From Hyphomonadaceae bacterium (GTDB lineage: Bacteria > Pseudomonadota > Alphaproteobacteria > Caulobacterales > Aquidulcibacteraceae), in the NCBI GenBank assembly GCA_019753105.1, contig JAIELJ010000013.1:78954-142953 (forward strand): a stretch of 64,000 bases of DNA, given 5' to 3'. Under the pieces are notes generated by a model. The model was given only the letters and a program-made list of their open reading frames with translations, was not told the origin of the DNA and made no database searches. Both the position numbers and the translations under genes were made by a program. Positions 17,344 to 26,502 of the stretch are shown here, in pieces. Position 1 is the stretch's first letter. Every line of letters begins with the position of its first letter.

Positions 17344-17937
17344 TCACTCAACGCGGAAGGGAACCCGCATTCTGTAACGTCCTTCAACAGGGAGGCCATC
17401 ACGCGTCGCCGGGCGCATTTGATGGTCCGCAGCGATGCGCAAGGCCGCGTCCGAAAAACCCTGTCCCGCCGGCGTTTCCGACACCACGCTGCAACGTAAG
17501 AAGCCCGTGGTCGTGACGCGGCAATCCAACAGCACGTCCCCTTCGACGCCCCGCTCTAACGCGCGGCGCGGATAGTAGATGTCGAGATCGGTGGGGCGTC
17601 GCAGCCAGTGTGGCGATGTCACGTTTTGCACGGCCGGCTCGCCCGTTCCGAACGGACTTGGGGGCAGCGGCAGATCCGCCACTTCTGTCGTGGCGTCGAA
17701 ATCGATCGTGTCGATCGGCTCAGCGATTGGATCACGCACGACCTGTCGCTGCGCTGGGCGCTCTACCGGCGGCGGAGGAGGAGCTTCTTGTTCGACGTTC
17801 ACGATTGGGCCGTTGGGAAACGGGATGTCCGGCAATCTGAGTTCGTAACTGAATGTGAGCGCAACCATCACTGCAGCGCCGAGGAGCGCCGCGGAAGCAG
17901 CCAAGGACGTTGCGCGCATGCCAGCAGTTTGCGCCAT
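17344..17937 (-). CDS. tonB: TonB-like energy transducer (first copy)
   Basis: A 197-residue periplasm-spanning protein: one N-terminal membrane anchor (about residues 10-32), a Pro-rich linker (APPPPPVERP), and a C-terminal TonB domain with YYPRRALERGVEGDVLLDCRV and a final MRVPFRVE strand. TonB transfers proton-motive force from ExbB-ExbD to outer-membrane receptors. It lies 180 bases beyond the other tonB and separated from it by a stem-loop, so it may be transcribed apart from the exb operon. Confidence 0.88.
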   Translation of the reverse strand: MAQTAGMRATSLAASAALLGAAVMVALTFSYELRLPDIPFPNGPIVNVEQEAPPPPPVERPAQRQVVRDPIAEPIDTIDFDATTEVADLPLPPSPFGTGEPAVQNVTSPHWLRRPTDLDIYYPRRALERGVEGDVLLDCRVTTTGFLRCSVVSETPAGQGFSDAALRIAADHQMRPATRDGLPVEGRYRMRVPFRVE

Positions 17938-18061
17938 GATTCAAACCTCCCGTTTGCCGCGTTGACGCGGTCTGATGCGGGAAGCGTGCGCGTGATTTGT
18001 GGTGTTCGATATTCACAGCCGCGCGAGGCGCGATCACTTAAACGCGACATCACAAAAGCGA

Positions 18062-18091
18062 GAAGCCGCAGCGCTCTCGCACCGCGGCTTC
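18062..18091 (-). terminator. Stem-loop terminator candidate after the exbBDD-tonB operon
   Basis: Arms GAAGCCGC (18062-18069) and GCGGCTTC (18084-18091) with a 14-base loop. Read on the minus strand it is followed by TCGCTTTTG, a weak U-run. It lies 25 bases after the stop of the second tonB gene, separating the two tonB units. Confidence 0.5.
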
Positions 18092-18115
18092 CCTCATTCA
18101 ATTCGCAACTGAGCG

Positions 18116-18709
18116 TTAACCCAGTCGGAACGTGATCGGCACGCGTGTCCGGCCACCTGTCGTGGCGCGGCCATCCGAGGTTTGAGCAGCGGCGCGGAAG
18201 TTACGCGAGATGCGCAACGCCGCTTCACCGAAGCCCCACCCTTGCGGGTCCTCCGAGGCGACCGAGCAAGAGATGCGCCCGTCACCCGAGACGATGCAGT
18301 CCAAAATCACGCGACCTTCCTGCTCACGCTCGGAAGCGCGGGTCGGATAGTAGCGGTTGAAGTCCTGCGCGCTCGGACGCTCGAGCCACACCATGCCGGT
18401 GAGCACTGCAGCGACCGGCGGCGACGGCGGCGGGTCCACAGCGACCGGCAGCGGAGTGGGCGTCGGTGGCGCGCCGAGATCCGGCGGCGGGACGCGCATT
18501 TCCGGCGGCGGCGGCGGCGGCGGACGATCCGGCGGCGGCGGCGGCGGTGGTGGTGGCGGTTTATCCTTCTGTTCGATTTCGACCTTCACAGCGTCGGAAT
18601 CTTCGAACAGGTCGGTGATCGCGCTGAATTGCTGCGTGAGCGCCAGATAAACCAGCGCCGCGCAAACAATACCTGCGACCGCAAGCGAGATAAGGCGAAG
18701 TTGTACCAT
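18116..18709 (-). CDS. tonB: TonB-like energy transducer (second copy, in exb operon)
   Basis: A 197-residue TonB protein: a membrane anchor near residues 5-25, an acidic juxtamembrane stretch, then a long polyproline spacer (about residues 50-85, repeated PPPPPP) that spans the periplasm. The C-terminal domain has NRYYPTRASEREQEGRVILDC and ends VPITFRLG. It is the last gene of exbB-exbD-exbD-tonB with a 6-base gap. The GGCGGC-rich DNA at 18490-18560 is simply the codons of the Pro run. Confidence 0.9.
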   Translation of the reverse strand: MVQLRLISLAVAGIVCAALVYLALTQQFSAITDLFEDSDAVKVEIEQKDKPPPPPPPPPPDRPPPPPPPEMRVPPPDLGAPPTPTPLPVAVDPPPSPPVAAVLTGMVWLERPSAQDFNRYYPTRASEREQEGRVILDCIVSGDGRISCSVASEDPQGWGFGEAALRISRNFRAAAQTSDGRATTGGRTRVPITFRLG

Positions 18710-18715
18710 GCGCCG

Positions 18716-19177
18716 TTACCCCTCAATCGCCAGTTCGGAGAAGATGCCCACTTTCGCGAACCCTTCTTCCTGGAGACGGCTCATCACGTTCACCACGTTG
18801 GCATAAGCCGTCGTCTGATCGGCGCGCACGAAGATGCGCGCCTCGGCGTAGAGGTCTTCGAACTCAAGCGCCGGATTGTTGCGGCGCGCGTGATCGAGCG
18901 TGACCTGACCGATTTCGGACAATTGAACCGTTTCCTCGTCAACGAAGATGATCATACCCGTCGGCGTTTCGCGGATGCCGACGATCGTGGGGTTCAAACC
19001 CTCCAATCGGATCGGCACCGGATTCGGCGGCGGAAGATCGACGCGAATGTCGACCGTCGGGATCGGCGCGGTGACCATGAAGATGATGAGCAGCACGAGC
19101 AGGATGTCGATGAACGGGATCACGTTCGGATCCGTCATCGGCCCGCCTGAGCCGCCGGAAGAGACTTTGCCAGCCAT
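18716..19177 (-). CDS. exbD: ExbD/TolR family biopolymer transport protein (second ExbD)
   Basis: A 153-residue protein with a short cytoplasmic N-terminus, a single membrane helix (NVIPFIDILLVLLIIFMVTAP) carrying the functional Asp in FIDILLV, and a periplasmic domain. It couples proton flow through ExbB to TonB. It differs from the neighbouring ExbD in the periplasmic part, suggesting a heteromeric unit. Three bases separate it from the upstream exbD. Confidence 0.92.
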   Translation of the reverse strand: MAGKVSSGGSGGPMTDPNVIPFIDILLVLLIIFMVTAPIPTVDIRVDLPPPNPVPIRLEGLNPTIVGIRETPTGMIIFVDEETVQLSEIGQVTLDHARRNNPALEFEDLYAEARIFVRADQTTAYANVVNVMSRLQEEGFAKVGIFSELAIEG

Positions 19178-19180
19178 GGC

Positions 19181-19651
<471 letters not shown>

Positions 19652-19678
19652 TGCGGATCCTCCGTTGAATTCGTTGGA

Positions 19679-20533
19679 TCAGCCGGCGCGACGGTCCATG
19701 TCACGCGAGACGAGCGCAATGAATTCAGCGGCGAAGTCATCCAACTTCTGGCCTTGCTTGGAAATTTGCTTGGCGGCGAAGTTGTAGATGAGCACCGCCG
19801 GAATAGCGGCGGCGAGACCGGCAGCCGTAGCGAGCAGAGCGCCGGCGATACCAGGCGCGACGACCGCGAGCGACGTGGTTTGGGTCTTAGCGATACCGAC
19901 GAACGCGACCATGATGCCCCAGACCGTGCCGAACAGACCGATAAACGGTGCGTTCGCGCCGATCGACGCCAAGAACGTCATCGACGAACCGAGGTCTTCG
20001 AGGTGTTCGTTCTGGCGGGTTTGCATCGCCGATTGAACGCGCTGCATCGTGTGATCGCGCGCGTCGCGCATGGTGTAGAGGCCGAGGTCCTGCGTGCGGC
20101 GGACTTCGCCCATGCCGGCGTCGAACATCGACTTGATGCCGGAGTTCGGCAGCTTGCGGACGATCGCTTCAGCTTCTTCAACCGAGTTCGCCTTACGGAA
20201 CGCGGCGAGGAAATCCTTGGTTTGGCTCGAGGCCTTACGCATGACGTAGATCTTTTCGAACAGCAGCGCGACAGCGTAGATCGCGCAGAGGCCGAGGATG
20301 ATCATGACGCCAAGTTCGACGGCGTTGAGCTCTTGAACGAGCTCCATCAAGCTCACGTTGGAGTGGCCGGCGGCCTCTGAGGCAGCTTCGGCGCCGCGCT
20401 CTTTAGCGGCGGCCATCTCATCTGCTGTCGGAGCCGGCGTGACCGGCGCTGCCGGAGCGGGCGTTGCGCCCGGTTGAGCGGCTGGCGCCGCACCTTGCTG
20501 CGCGACCAACAGCAGCGAAGAAATCAAGCTCAT
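19679..20533 (-). CDS. exbB: ExbB/TolQ/MotA family proton channel protein
   Basis: A 284-residue inner-membrane proton channel subunit. From the ATG at 20533 the N-terminus MSLISSLLLVAQQGAAPA is followed by an Ala/Pro-rich stretch (TPAPAAPVTPAPT), then three membrane segments: LGVMIILGLCAIYAVALLF, FIGLFGTVWGIMVAFVGIA with the family signature, and AGALLATAAGLAAAIPAVLIY. The upstream in-frame Met at 20563 would add ten unlikely residues. First gene of the exbB-exbD-exbD-tonB operon. Confidence 0.92.
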   Translation of the reverse strand: MSLISSLLLVAQQGAAPAAQPGATPAPAAPVTPAPTADEMAAAKERGAEAASEAAGHSNVSLMELVQELNAVELGVMIILGLCAIYAVALLFEKIYVMRKASSQTKDFLAAFRKANSVEEAEAIVRKLPNSGIKSMFDAGMGEVRRTQDLGLYTMRDARDHTMQRVQSAMQTRQNEHLEDLGSSMTFLASIGANAPFIGLFGTVWGIMVAFVGIAKTQTTSLAVVAPGIAGALLATAAGLAAAIPAVLIYNFAAKQISKQGQKLDDFAAEFIALVSRDMDRRAG

Positions 20534-20961
20534 TGTCTGCCCTTTTGCCTCTGCCTTGAACAATTATTCTCTTGGCGAACCCGTGAGCGCTTACAGCACT
20601 GACGCGGCTTTGCCGCCTTATTCGTCTGACGCGGGAATGGCTCTTGGGGCATTCTTGACCCGCCCAAGGGTCTCGAACGCCGCCTCCCGCCAAATTCATT
20701 CTGGTCCAGCCGTTACCCGCACGGTCTTTTTGTCCCAGACGGCATCTGTATGCCTGCGCCTAAATTTTAGGAAATGGCGCCCTTGTCAACGTCTCCCACG
20801 CAGTGGGCGATCCTCTCGGGTCGCCTCTTCCCCCTAACGTGCGCTTTGGCCCGAAGACGCGCTCACGCGCAACCAAAACTTTCGTGATCGTCATGTGTTC
20901 CCGATGGCCTTAGAAAGGCGACAGTTTTGGTGTCCCCAGCGGCAAGAGAGACTGCGCATTC
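20534..20961. other. 428-base divergent intergenic region, no gene seen
   Basis: Lies between exbB (leftward) and bolA (rightward), so it must carry both promoters. I see no convincing ORF, tRNA, terminator or long repeat. A short stretch CCTAAATTTTAGGAAAT near 20757 is a small AT-rich palindrome (CTAAATTTTAG) that could be an operator; this is weak. Confidence 0.4.
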
Positions 20962-21198
20962 ATGGCTATGTCCGTTCAGGAATTGGAGAATTTGCTGCGC
21001 GAGGCGTTTCCGGACGCCGATTTGCGCATCGATGACCTTGCCGGTGACGGCGATCACTATCGCGCTGTTGTTCGGTCGGACGCCTTCCAAGGCAAAACCC
21101 GCGTTGCACAGCACCAGATGGTGTATGCGGCCCTAAAGGGCCGCATGGGGGGCGAACTCCACGCCTTGGCGCTGGAAACCGGCCCAAAGACAGCTTGA
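20962..21198 (+). CDS. bolA: BolA family protein
   Basis: A 78-residue protein of the BolA/IbaG group, which with CGFS-type monothiol glutaredoxins forms [2Fe-2S]-bridged complexes acting in Fe-S trafficking. Seen: the GDGDHYRAVVRSDAF strand-turn-strand, KTRVAQHQMVYAALKGRM and the conserved C-terminal HALALET. The grxD gene follows 43 bases downstream, the usual functional partner. Start is ATG 20962 or 20968. Confidence 0.93.
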   Translation: MAMSVQELENLLREAFPDADLRIDDLAGDGDHYRAVVRSDAFQGKTRVAQHQMVYAALKGRMGGELHALALETGPKTA

Positions 21199-21241
21199 TA
21201 GGCGCAGCGCGCGCTCTTAAGTGCGCGCTCTAGGAGCAATT

Positions 21242-21571
21242 ATGTCCGACGCGATCGAAACCATCCGCCGCACCGTCGCCGAAAACGACGTCGTGCTCTT
21301 CATGAAGGGCACGGCAGACCTGCCCCAGTGCGGCTTCTCCAACCAAGTTGTGCGCATTCTCGATCATGTCGGCGTGGAGTATGTCGATGTGAACGTCCTC
21401 GCCGACGACGACATTCGCCAAGGCGTGAAGGAGTTCACTAGCTGGCCCACGATCCCGCAGCTTTACGTGAAGGGCGAGTTTGTCGGCGGCTGTGACATCG
21501 TCCGCGAGATGTTTCAGACGGGCGAGTTGAAGGCGCTGTTCGCCGACAAGGGCGTAGCGGTTTCGGCTTAA
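21242..21571 (+). CDS. grxD: Monothiol glutaredoxin (Grx4 family, CGFS)
   Basis: A 109-residue glutaredoxin with the active-site CGFS in [11 protein letters not shown], the [20 protein letters not shown] block for glutathione binding, and the VKEFTSWPT loop. It binds a [2Fe-2S] cluster with glutathione and partners BolA, encoded directly upstream. The ATG at 21242 follows AGGAGCAATT, a good ribosome-binding site; the longer in-frame start at 21221 is unlikely. The stop overlaps the convergent protease gene by four bases. Confidence 0.95.
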   Translation: MSDAIETIRRTVAENDVVLFMKGTADLPQCGFSNQVVRILDHVGVEYVDVNVLADDDIRQGVKEFTSWPTIPQLYVKGEFVGGCDIVREMFQTGELKALFADKGVAVSA

Positions 21572-22554
21572 GCGATCCGCTGCTCGTCCGGCCGTTCCGT
21601 CACGAGCAGCGTCAGCTTCACCAGCGAACCGTCGCGCAGCACCTGCAACTCCACGCGCTTGCCAATGCGCTCGCGCGTCAGCAGCTTATGAATGGCATCG
21701 ACAGACGGCGTCGCCTGGCCGTCGAGCTTCAGCACTACATCACCAGGACGCAGATCCGCCGCCTCCGCCGGCGCGCCGCGCGAAACCGCGACCACAAGTA
21801 CGCCGCTGCCCGCATCGAGGTTGAGCCGCCGCGCCAGCGCCCGCGAAAGCTCCTGCGTTTGCCCTGCAATGCCAAACCAACCGCGCGCCACGCGGCCTTC
21901 GCGCATCAGATCCGGCACGATCAGCCGCGCCGTATTGCTCGGCACCGCAAAACACAGCCCCTGCGCCCCGCCGATAATCGCCGTGTTGATGCCGACAACC
22001 GCGCCATGCGCATCGACGAGCGCGCCACCAGAATTGCCGGGATTGAGCGCCGCGTCAGTCTGAATGACATCCTCGATCACGCGCCCGCTTTCGCTGCGCA
22101 GCGTGCGTCGTAAGGCCGAGATCACGCCAACCGTGACCGTCGCTTGCAGCCCCAGCGGATTGCCAATGGCGATCGATAGCTCGCCAACCTTCAGTTCGTC
22201 GGAATCGCCAAGCTCCGCCGCTGCATGATTGCGCCCGGCCAAGCGCAACAAGGCCAAATCCGTATCCGGATCAGTTCCGACGACCTGCGCGTCCGCGACG
22301 CTGCCATCATGCAGCACAGCCTCGATGCGGCCAGCGCCGCGCACGACGTGATTATTCGTCAACGCATAGCCATCCGGCGAAATGATCACGCCGGAGCCTG
22401 CGCCATCATAAAGGTCGCGCCCGCGCGCCGTGCGTCTGACGCCGATCACGGCAGGGCCGATATCCTCGACCACCTTGATAACTGTTTCTGAAAAACCGTC
22501 CCGGGGCCCGCGCCGGCGCGGCGCCGAGACGAGTGAACTTTTGCGACCGAACAT
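21568..22554 (-). CDS. S1C trypsin-like protease with PDZ domain (HtrA/Deg-like)
   Basis: A 328-residue serine protease. The catalytic triad is visible as His in LTNNHVVR, Asp in [11 protein letters not shown] and Ser in [10 protein letters not shown]. One C-terminal PDZ domain follows ([12 protein letters not shown] to [11 protein letters not shown]). The N-terminus, [20 protein letters not shown], is basic and lacks a signal peptide or membrane anchor, unlike DegP, DegQ or DegS. The product is therefore predicted cytoplasmic unless the start is misjudged. It is shorter than two-PDZ DegP proteins. Confidence 0.9.
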   Translation of the reverse strand: MFGRKSSLVSAPRRRGPRDGFSETVIKVVEDIGPAVIGVRRTARGRDLYDGAGSGVIISPDGYALTNNHVVRGAGRIEAVLHDGSVADAQVVGTDPDTDLALLRLAGRNHAAAELGDSDELKVGELSIAIGNPLGLQATVTVGVISALRRTLRSESGRVIEDVIQTDAALNPGNSGGALVDAHGAVVGINTAIIGGAQGLCFAVPSNTARLIVPDLMREGRVARGWFGIAGQTQELSRALARRLNLDAGSGVLVVAVSRGAPAEAADLRPGDVVLKLDGQATPSVDAIHKLLTRERIGKRVELQVLRDGSLVKLTLLVTERPDEQRIA

Positions 22555-22614
22555 GGCGTCAGACTTAGGAACCGCTGTGGAAGAGCGCTAGCCCCGCTTC
22601 CGCGCTCCCGCTGC

Positions 22615-23274
22615 ATGCCCTACATCCGGCGAATGACTCCCCCAGAGCCCAAGCGCGCCGCCAACTTCTTCACGTGGCTGCGCAATTCCTTCCTCACCGG
22701 CGTAGCACTCGTGCTGCCTTTTGTGGTGACCGCTTGGCTGATCTGGCTGGTGGTTACGCTCATCGACACGCGCGTTGAGCCGCTGGTGCCGCCGGAACTC
22801 GCCATCCTGACACGCTTCCCAGGCGGCGGGTTGTTGCTGGCAATCGCTGCCCTGACGCTGATCGGCGCGCTCGCGGGTAATTTGGTTGGCCGATGGATCG
22901 TCGCCACCGCCGACGCGGGGATCGCAAACCTGCCGCTCGTGCGCACCATCTATGGCGGCGCCAAGCAAGTGTTCAAGCAAGTCGCAGCGCCCGAGCGCAC
23001 ATCGTTCAAGCAGGCCGTGCTTGTTGAATTCCCGCAGCCCGGTTCGTACGCCATCGGCTTCATAACCAACGAAGACACAAGCGAAGTCGCGGCAGACATC
23101 GGCGCCGACCTTGTCGCGGTTTATGTCCCGCAGGCGCCGATCCCGACTTCGGGATTTCTGCTGTACCTGCCGCGCGCCACGCTGAGGCCGCTCGCGATCC
23201 CGCCGGATGAAGCGCTGAAGCGCGTCATTTCGCTGGGGATCATCAAGCAGGAGCCCAGCACCACCGGCAAGTGA
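22615..23274 (+). CDS. DUF502 family membrane protein
   Basis: A 219-residue inner-membrane protein with two N-terminal helices (SFLTGVALVLPFVVTAWLIWL and GGGLLLAIAALTLIGALAG), then the family motif NLPLVRTIYGGAKQVFKQV and FPQPGSYAIGFIT. Function unknown; plant homologues include LCV proteins. Start may be ATG 22633 (MTPPEPKRA) instead of 22615. Divergent from the protease, convergent with ppk2. Confidence 0.9.
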   Translation: MPYIRRMTPPEPKRAANFFTWLRNSFLTGVALVLPFVVTAWLIWLVVTLIDTRVEPLVPPELAILTRFPGGGLLLAIAALTLIGALAGNLVGRWIVATADAGIANLPLVRTIYGGAKQVFKQVAAPERTSFKQAVLVEFPQPGSYAIGFITNEDTSEVAADIGADLVAVYVPQAPIPTSGFLLYLPRATLRPLAIPPDEALKRVISLGIIKQEPSTTGK

Positions 23275-23277
23275 GCA

Positions 23278-24099
23278 CTACTCGACCTTGATCGCCGTTG
23301 GGTCAAAGTCGACCGCCGGGTATTGCGGGTTCATCCGCTCAAGCGTCTCGTGCACAACACGCGCGATGATCGCATTGCGCCGCCATTTCTTATCCGCCGG
23401 CACGACCCGCCACGGCGCATACGCAGTCGAGCAACGATCGAGCACGATTTCATAGGCGCGCTGGTAGTCGTCCCACAGCTTGCGATCTTCGAGATCGCCG
23501 GGATTGAACTTCCAGTGCTTCGCCGGGTCGTCGAGCCGCGCCTGTAGCCGCTGGCGCTGCTCATCCTTTGAGATGTGCAGCATGAATTTGAGAATGGTCG
23601 CGCCGTTCTCGGTCAGATGTTTTTCAAACGCATTGATCTGTTCGTAGCGCTGCTCGATCGCTTCCGGCGGGGCCAGGTTGCGCACGCGCCCGATCAGGAC
23701 GTCCTCATAATGTGAACGGTTGAACACGCCGATATGCCCATGCCGCGGCACGGCAGCGTGGATGCGCCACAAATAATCGTGCGCGAGTTCAATATCCGTC
23801 GGCTTGCCGAACGGTGTCACCCGCACGCCAAGCGGTCCGCATTTGTCGAACACGCCGCGCACCGTGCCGTCCTTGCCCGACGTGTCGATGCCCTGCAGCA
23901 CGACAAGAAGCGAGCGCCTGCCCTCGCCGTAGAGCCGATCCTGCAAAGCATCGATGGCTTTAGAACAGGCCTTCGTCACCTCCTCCGCTTCTTCCTTGCT
24001 GGCGAACAAGTCGGCGCGGACGGTATCGCGGTTGGCGAGGCCGGACTTCTCGCCGGGGTTTACGAGAATGGCGGCATCGATTGTTTTGAAATCACTCAT
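23278..24099 (-). CDS. ppk2: Polyphosphate kinase 2 family protein
   Basis: A 273-residue P-loop kinase of the PPK2 family, which phosphorylates nucleotides using polyphosphate. Walker A is in LQGIDTSGKDGTVRGVF; the lid and Walker B regions are PFGKPTDIELAHDYLWRIH and GHIGVFNRSHYEDVLIGRV. The KHWKFNPGDLEDRKLWDDY block is characteristic of the family. Class (AMP, ADP or GDP preference) cannot be told. The start is ATG 24099 (MSDFKTIDAA). Located after the rpsD terminator, so it needs its own promoter, for which little room (about 20 bases) remains; read-through from rpsD is possible. Confidence 0.92.
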   Translation of the reverse strand: MSDFKTIDAAILVNPGEKSGLANRDTVRADLFASKEEAEEVTKACSKAIDALQDRLYGEGRRSLLVVLQGIDTSGKDGTVRGVFDKCGPLGVRVTPFGKPTDIELAHDYLWRIHAAVPRHGHIGVFNRSHYEDVLIGRVRNLAPPEAIEQRYEQINAFEKHLTENGATILKFMLHISKDEQRQRLQARLDDPAKHWKFNPGDLEDRKLWDDYQRAYEIVLDRCSTAYAPWRVVPADKKWRRNAIIARVVHETLERMNPQYPAVDFDPTAIKVE

Positions 24100-24111
24100 C
24101 CGCGCAGCATA

Positions 24112-24146
24112 CAAAGAAAAAGGCCCTCCCGGCGAGGGAGGGCCTT
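24112..24146 (-). terminator. Rho-independent terminator of rpsD
   Basis: Perfect 11-base stem AAGGCCCTCCC (24120-24130) / GGGAGGGCCTT (24136-24146) with loop GGCGA. On the minus strand the stem is followed by TTTCTTTGT, giving a U-rich tail. It begins 26 bases after the rpsD stop. Confidence 0.85.
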
Positions 24147-24171
24147 CGATCTTTCGCGTCGGACGCTTCTA

Positions 24172-24789
24172 TTACGAGGCGTAGTATTCGACGACGAGGT
24201 TCGGTTCCATTTGCACCGGATACGGCACGTCCGAGAGCGTCGGGATGCGGCCATAGCGCGCCGTCATGCCCTTGGCGTCGACTTCGATGTAATCCGGCGT
24301 GTCGCGTTCGCCGCTGGCCAGCGCTTCGAGCACGAGCGGCATCGACTTCGCTTTGTCGCGGATTTCCAGAACGTCGCCGACCTTCACCAGGTAAGACGGG
24401 ATCGTCACGCGACGGCCGTTCACCTTCACGTGGCCGTGGTTCACGAACTGGCGCGCCGCGAACACCGTCGGCACGAACTTCGAACGATAGACCACCGCGT
24501 CGAGGCGGCTCTCGAGCAGACCGATGAGGTTTTCAGCCGTGTTGCCCTTGCGGCGCGCGGCTTCTTCGTAGGTCTTACGGAACTGCTTTTCGGTGATGTT
24601 GCCGTAATAGAGGCGCAGCTTCTGCTTAGCGACCAGTTGCAGGCCGAAGTCAGAGGTCTTGCCCTTGCGGCGCTGGCCGTGCTGGCCCGGGCCGTACTGG
24701 CGCTTGTTCACCGGCGACTTCGGACGACCCCAGAGGTTCTGTCCAAAGCGACGATCTGATTTGTATTTAGCTTGAATACGCTTCGTCAT
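24172..24789 (-). CDS. rpsD: 30S ribosomal protein S4
   Basis: A 205-residue S4 protein, a primary binder of 16S rRNA and initiator of small-subunit assembly. Clear family sequence: [20 protein letters not shown], the [20 protein letters not shown] block, and the S4 RNA-binding fold [25 protein letters not shown] split over residues near 105-135. It is a single-gene unit here, outside the S13-S11-rpoA operon, as in many Alphaproteobacteria, and it ends in a strong terminator. Confidence 0.97.
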   Translation of the reverse strand: MTKRIQAKYKSDRRFGQNLWGRPKSPVNKRQYGPGQHGQRRKGKTSDFGLQLVAKQKLRLYYGNITEKQFRKTYEEAARRKGNTAENLIGLLESRLDAVVYRSKFVPTVFAARQFVNHGHVKVNGRRVTIPSYLVKVGDVLEIRDKAKSMPLVLEALASGERDTPDYIEVDAKGMTARYGRIPTLSDVPYPVQMEPNLVVEYYAS

Positions 24790-25016
24790 GCGCTGATCGC
24801 GCCTTCTTCCGTGACGGGGACCGGCGGCCTCAGAATGAAGCCGCGACTGCCCTGGCGGTTAGCCCGTCGCCCAGTATAAACCGGCCCTGGAATGAACCGG
24901 GGCGCGGGAAAGGCGGGCTTTTGGGCGAAGGGCGGGATAAAGTCAATCAGCGGCCCGGGACGCGCCCGCGACGTGTAGGAGCCTTAACGCTTCCTAAAGC
25001 GCGGTGGCGCCAAGGA

Positions 25017-25036
25017 ATTACCTCGTAGGAGGTAAT
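25017..25036 (+). promoter_or_regulatory. Hairpin that encloses the Shine-Dalgarno of the 25041 gene
   Basis: Perfect 8-base arms ATTACCTC (25017-25024) and GAGGTAAT (25029-25036) with a GTAG loop. The Shine-Dalgarno AGGAGG (25027-25032) spans the loop and right arm, 8 bases before the GTG start. Folded, the site would be hidden from the ribosome. A near-consensus CtrA-type box TTAA-N7-TAAA lies upstream at 24984-24998. Structure is seen; control is inferred. Confidence 0.55.
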
Positions 25037-25040
25037 CACT

Positions 25041-25523
25041 GTGACGCTCGTGGTGCGCCACAACGAGGCTTTGGAACTGAACCGTGTCGACTATCTCGGC
25101 GCGGTGAGCATGGCTGAATTGGCTGATCTGGCCAAATTCAACGCCGCCAACCCGACCTGGGTGACCTACGACTGCCTGAGTGTTGTAGCCCCCGGCGCGG
25201 ACTTCCTAAGCGTGAACTTCCGTGAGTTGGACGCGCTCCTCGCCGAGTATCGCGCCATCTACCAGCCACTCAATTTCCTGATCCTGCGCCGCGCCGCCTG
25301 GCTTTGCCTCAGCGACGCCGCCTTGCCGCACGTCCGCCACTGGACACGCGACCCAGCAGACCGGCGCGTTTCAATGTCGAGCGATGTACGGCTTTTCTCC
25401 AGCTATGCCGAAGCGGCCGAATGGCTGCTGCTGCGACCATCGGAAATTCCGAACGTCGAGTCCGGCGAAGGCTTCACCGAAATTTTCCGCAGCGAAGCGC
25501 CCGCGACGGCGCCCAGCCGCTAG
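25041..25523 (+). CDS. Conserved-looking protein of unknown function, paralogue A
   Basis: A 160-residue soluble protein starting at a GTG with a strong AGGAGG site. It shares a full-length pattern with the next gene: RHN-x2-LEL-x-RV-x-Y-x-G near the start, NAANPTW then DCLSV, a YRAIYQPL helix, an RR-x2-W-x-C-x-S motif, HW, then VRLFSSYAEAAEWLLL and GEGFTEIFR at the end. The alternation of strands and helices suggests a small alpha/beta (STAS- or SpoIIAA-like) domain, but I do not recognise the family. No signal peptide or membrane segment. Confidence 0.75.
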   Translation: MTLVVRHNEALELNRVDYLGAVSMAELADLAKFNAANPTWVTYDCLSVVAPGADFLSVNFRELDALLAEYRAIYQPLNFLILRRAAWLCLSDAALPHVRHWTRDPADRRVSMSSDVRLFSSYAEAAEWLLLRPSEIPNVESGEGFTEIFRSEAPATAPSR

Positions 25524-25534
25524 AGGTCGCGCCG

Positions 25535-26011
25535 ATGCCGATCGTCTTGCGCCACAACGCCGATCTTGAACTGAGCCGCGTCGAGTATTTCGGCAAGATC
25601 CGCGTGCAGGATTTGCACGATCACGCCGCCTACAATGCCGCCAATCCGATTTGGCTGGGCTTCGACTGCATCAGCGTCATTCACGATGACGCCGATCCAA
25701 CGACGATGAGCAAGGCCGATCTGGATTCCGTTTTCACGGCCTACCGCCAGCTCTTCCAGCCGTTGGGGCTTCTGTTCATGCGCCGCTCCGGCTGGGTGTG
25801 CATGAGCCCAATCGGCCAGCAATTTCTCAGCCACTGGATGGCCAAGCGCAACGCCGACAAAAGCCCGTGGGCGGATGTCCGCCAGTTCGACACGTTCGAA
25901 GCCGCAAGCGAATGGCTGCTTCTCAGCCACGAAGGCGCAGCGACGCTGAAAGCCGGGAGAGACTTCACCGAAGTCGCGCGCTTCGACGCTGGCGCTACGC
26001 GCGCCCGCTAA
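25535..26011 (+). CDS. Protein of unknown function, paralogue B
   Basis: A 158-residue paralogue of the preceding gene, starting MPIVLRHNADLELSRVEYFGK at the ATG 11 bases after its stop. It keeps the same landmarks: NAANPIW, DCISV, YRQLFQPL, MRRSGWVCMS, SHWM, DVRQFDTFEAASEWLLL and GRDFTEVARF. The two therefore arose by tandem duplication and are probably cotranslated under the same leader hairpin. The central loop is acidic (HDDADPTTMSKADLDS), unlike paralogue A. Function unknown. An upstream in-frame extension to 25304 is a shadow. Confidence 0.75.
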   Translation: MPIVLRHNADLELSRVEYFGKIRVQDLHDHAAYNAANPIWLGFDCISVIHDDADPTTMSKADLDSVFTAYRQLFQPLGLLFMRRSGWVCMSPIGQQFLSHWMAKRNADKSPWADVRQFDTFEAASEWLLLSHEGAATLKAGRDFTEVARFDAGATRAR

Positions 26012-26497
26012 TCACTCGGGATTGCTGTCCAATTCGTATTGGCTCTGCAGGTAATTCTGCAGCCCCATCTGATCGAGATTGGCGATCTGCGTTTCCAGGA
26101 AGTCGATGTGCTCTTCGGTATCGTCGAGCAATTCGACGAGTAGATCACGCGTGACGTAATCTCTCTTCGTCTCGGCGAGTTCGATGCCTTCCTTGATGCC
26201 CTGATGCCCAGTTTTCTCGGCGTTCAAGTCCGCAGCGAGGCGCTCAGGCACGCTCTCGCCGATCTGGAGTTTGTTCAGGTTCTGGAGGTTCGGCAGACCT
26301 TCGAGCAGCAGGATCCGGTTTATGATCCGGTCTGCGTGCTTCATCTCTTCGATGGATTCTTCGTACGTCTTTTTGCCCAGCTTGCCGTAGCCGTCGGACT
26401 GATACATCCGCGCGTGCAGGAAATACTGGTTTATCGACGTCAGCTCATTCGTGAGAATGACATTGAGCTTCCTGATGACGTCCGCATCGCCCTTCAT
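26012..26497 (-). CDS. bfr: Bacterioferritin
   Basis: A 161-residue haem-containing ferritin subunit that oxidises Fe(II) and stores iron in a 24-mer. Ferroxidase ligands are visible as Glu18 ([13 protein letters not shown]), Glu51 and His54 ([10 protein letters not shown]), with later Glu/His in [10 protein letters not shown]. The haem-binding Met52 is present. Length and composition are standard. It lies five bases downstream of bfd in the same operon, coupling iron storage and release. Confidence 0.97.
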   Translation of the reverse strand: MKGDADVIRKLNVILTNELTSINQYFLHARMYQSDGYGKLGKKTYEESIEEMKHADRIINRILLLEGLPNLQNLNKLQIGESVPERLAADLNAEKTGHQGIKEGIELAETKRDYVTRDLLVELLDDTEEHIDFLETQIANLDQMGLQNYLQSQYELDSNPE

Positions 26498-26502
26498 CGC
26501 GC

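Noticed and set aside
18490..18560. GGCGGC tandem run resembling a microsatellite
   Set aside because: It encodes the polyproline spacer of TonB on the minus strand.
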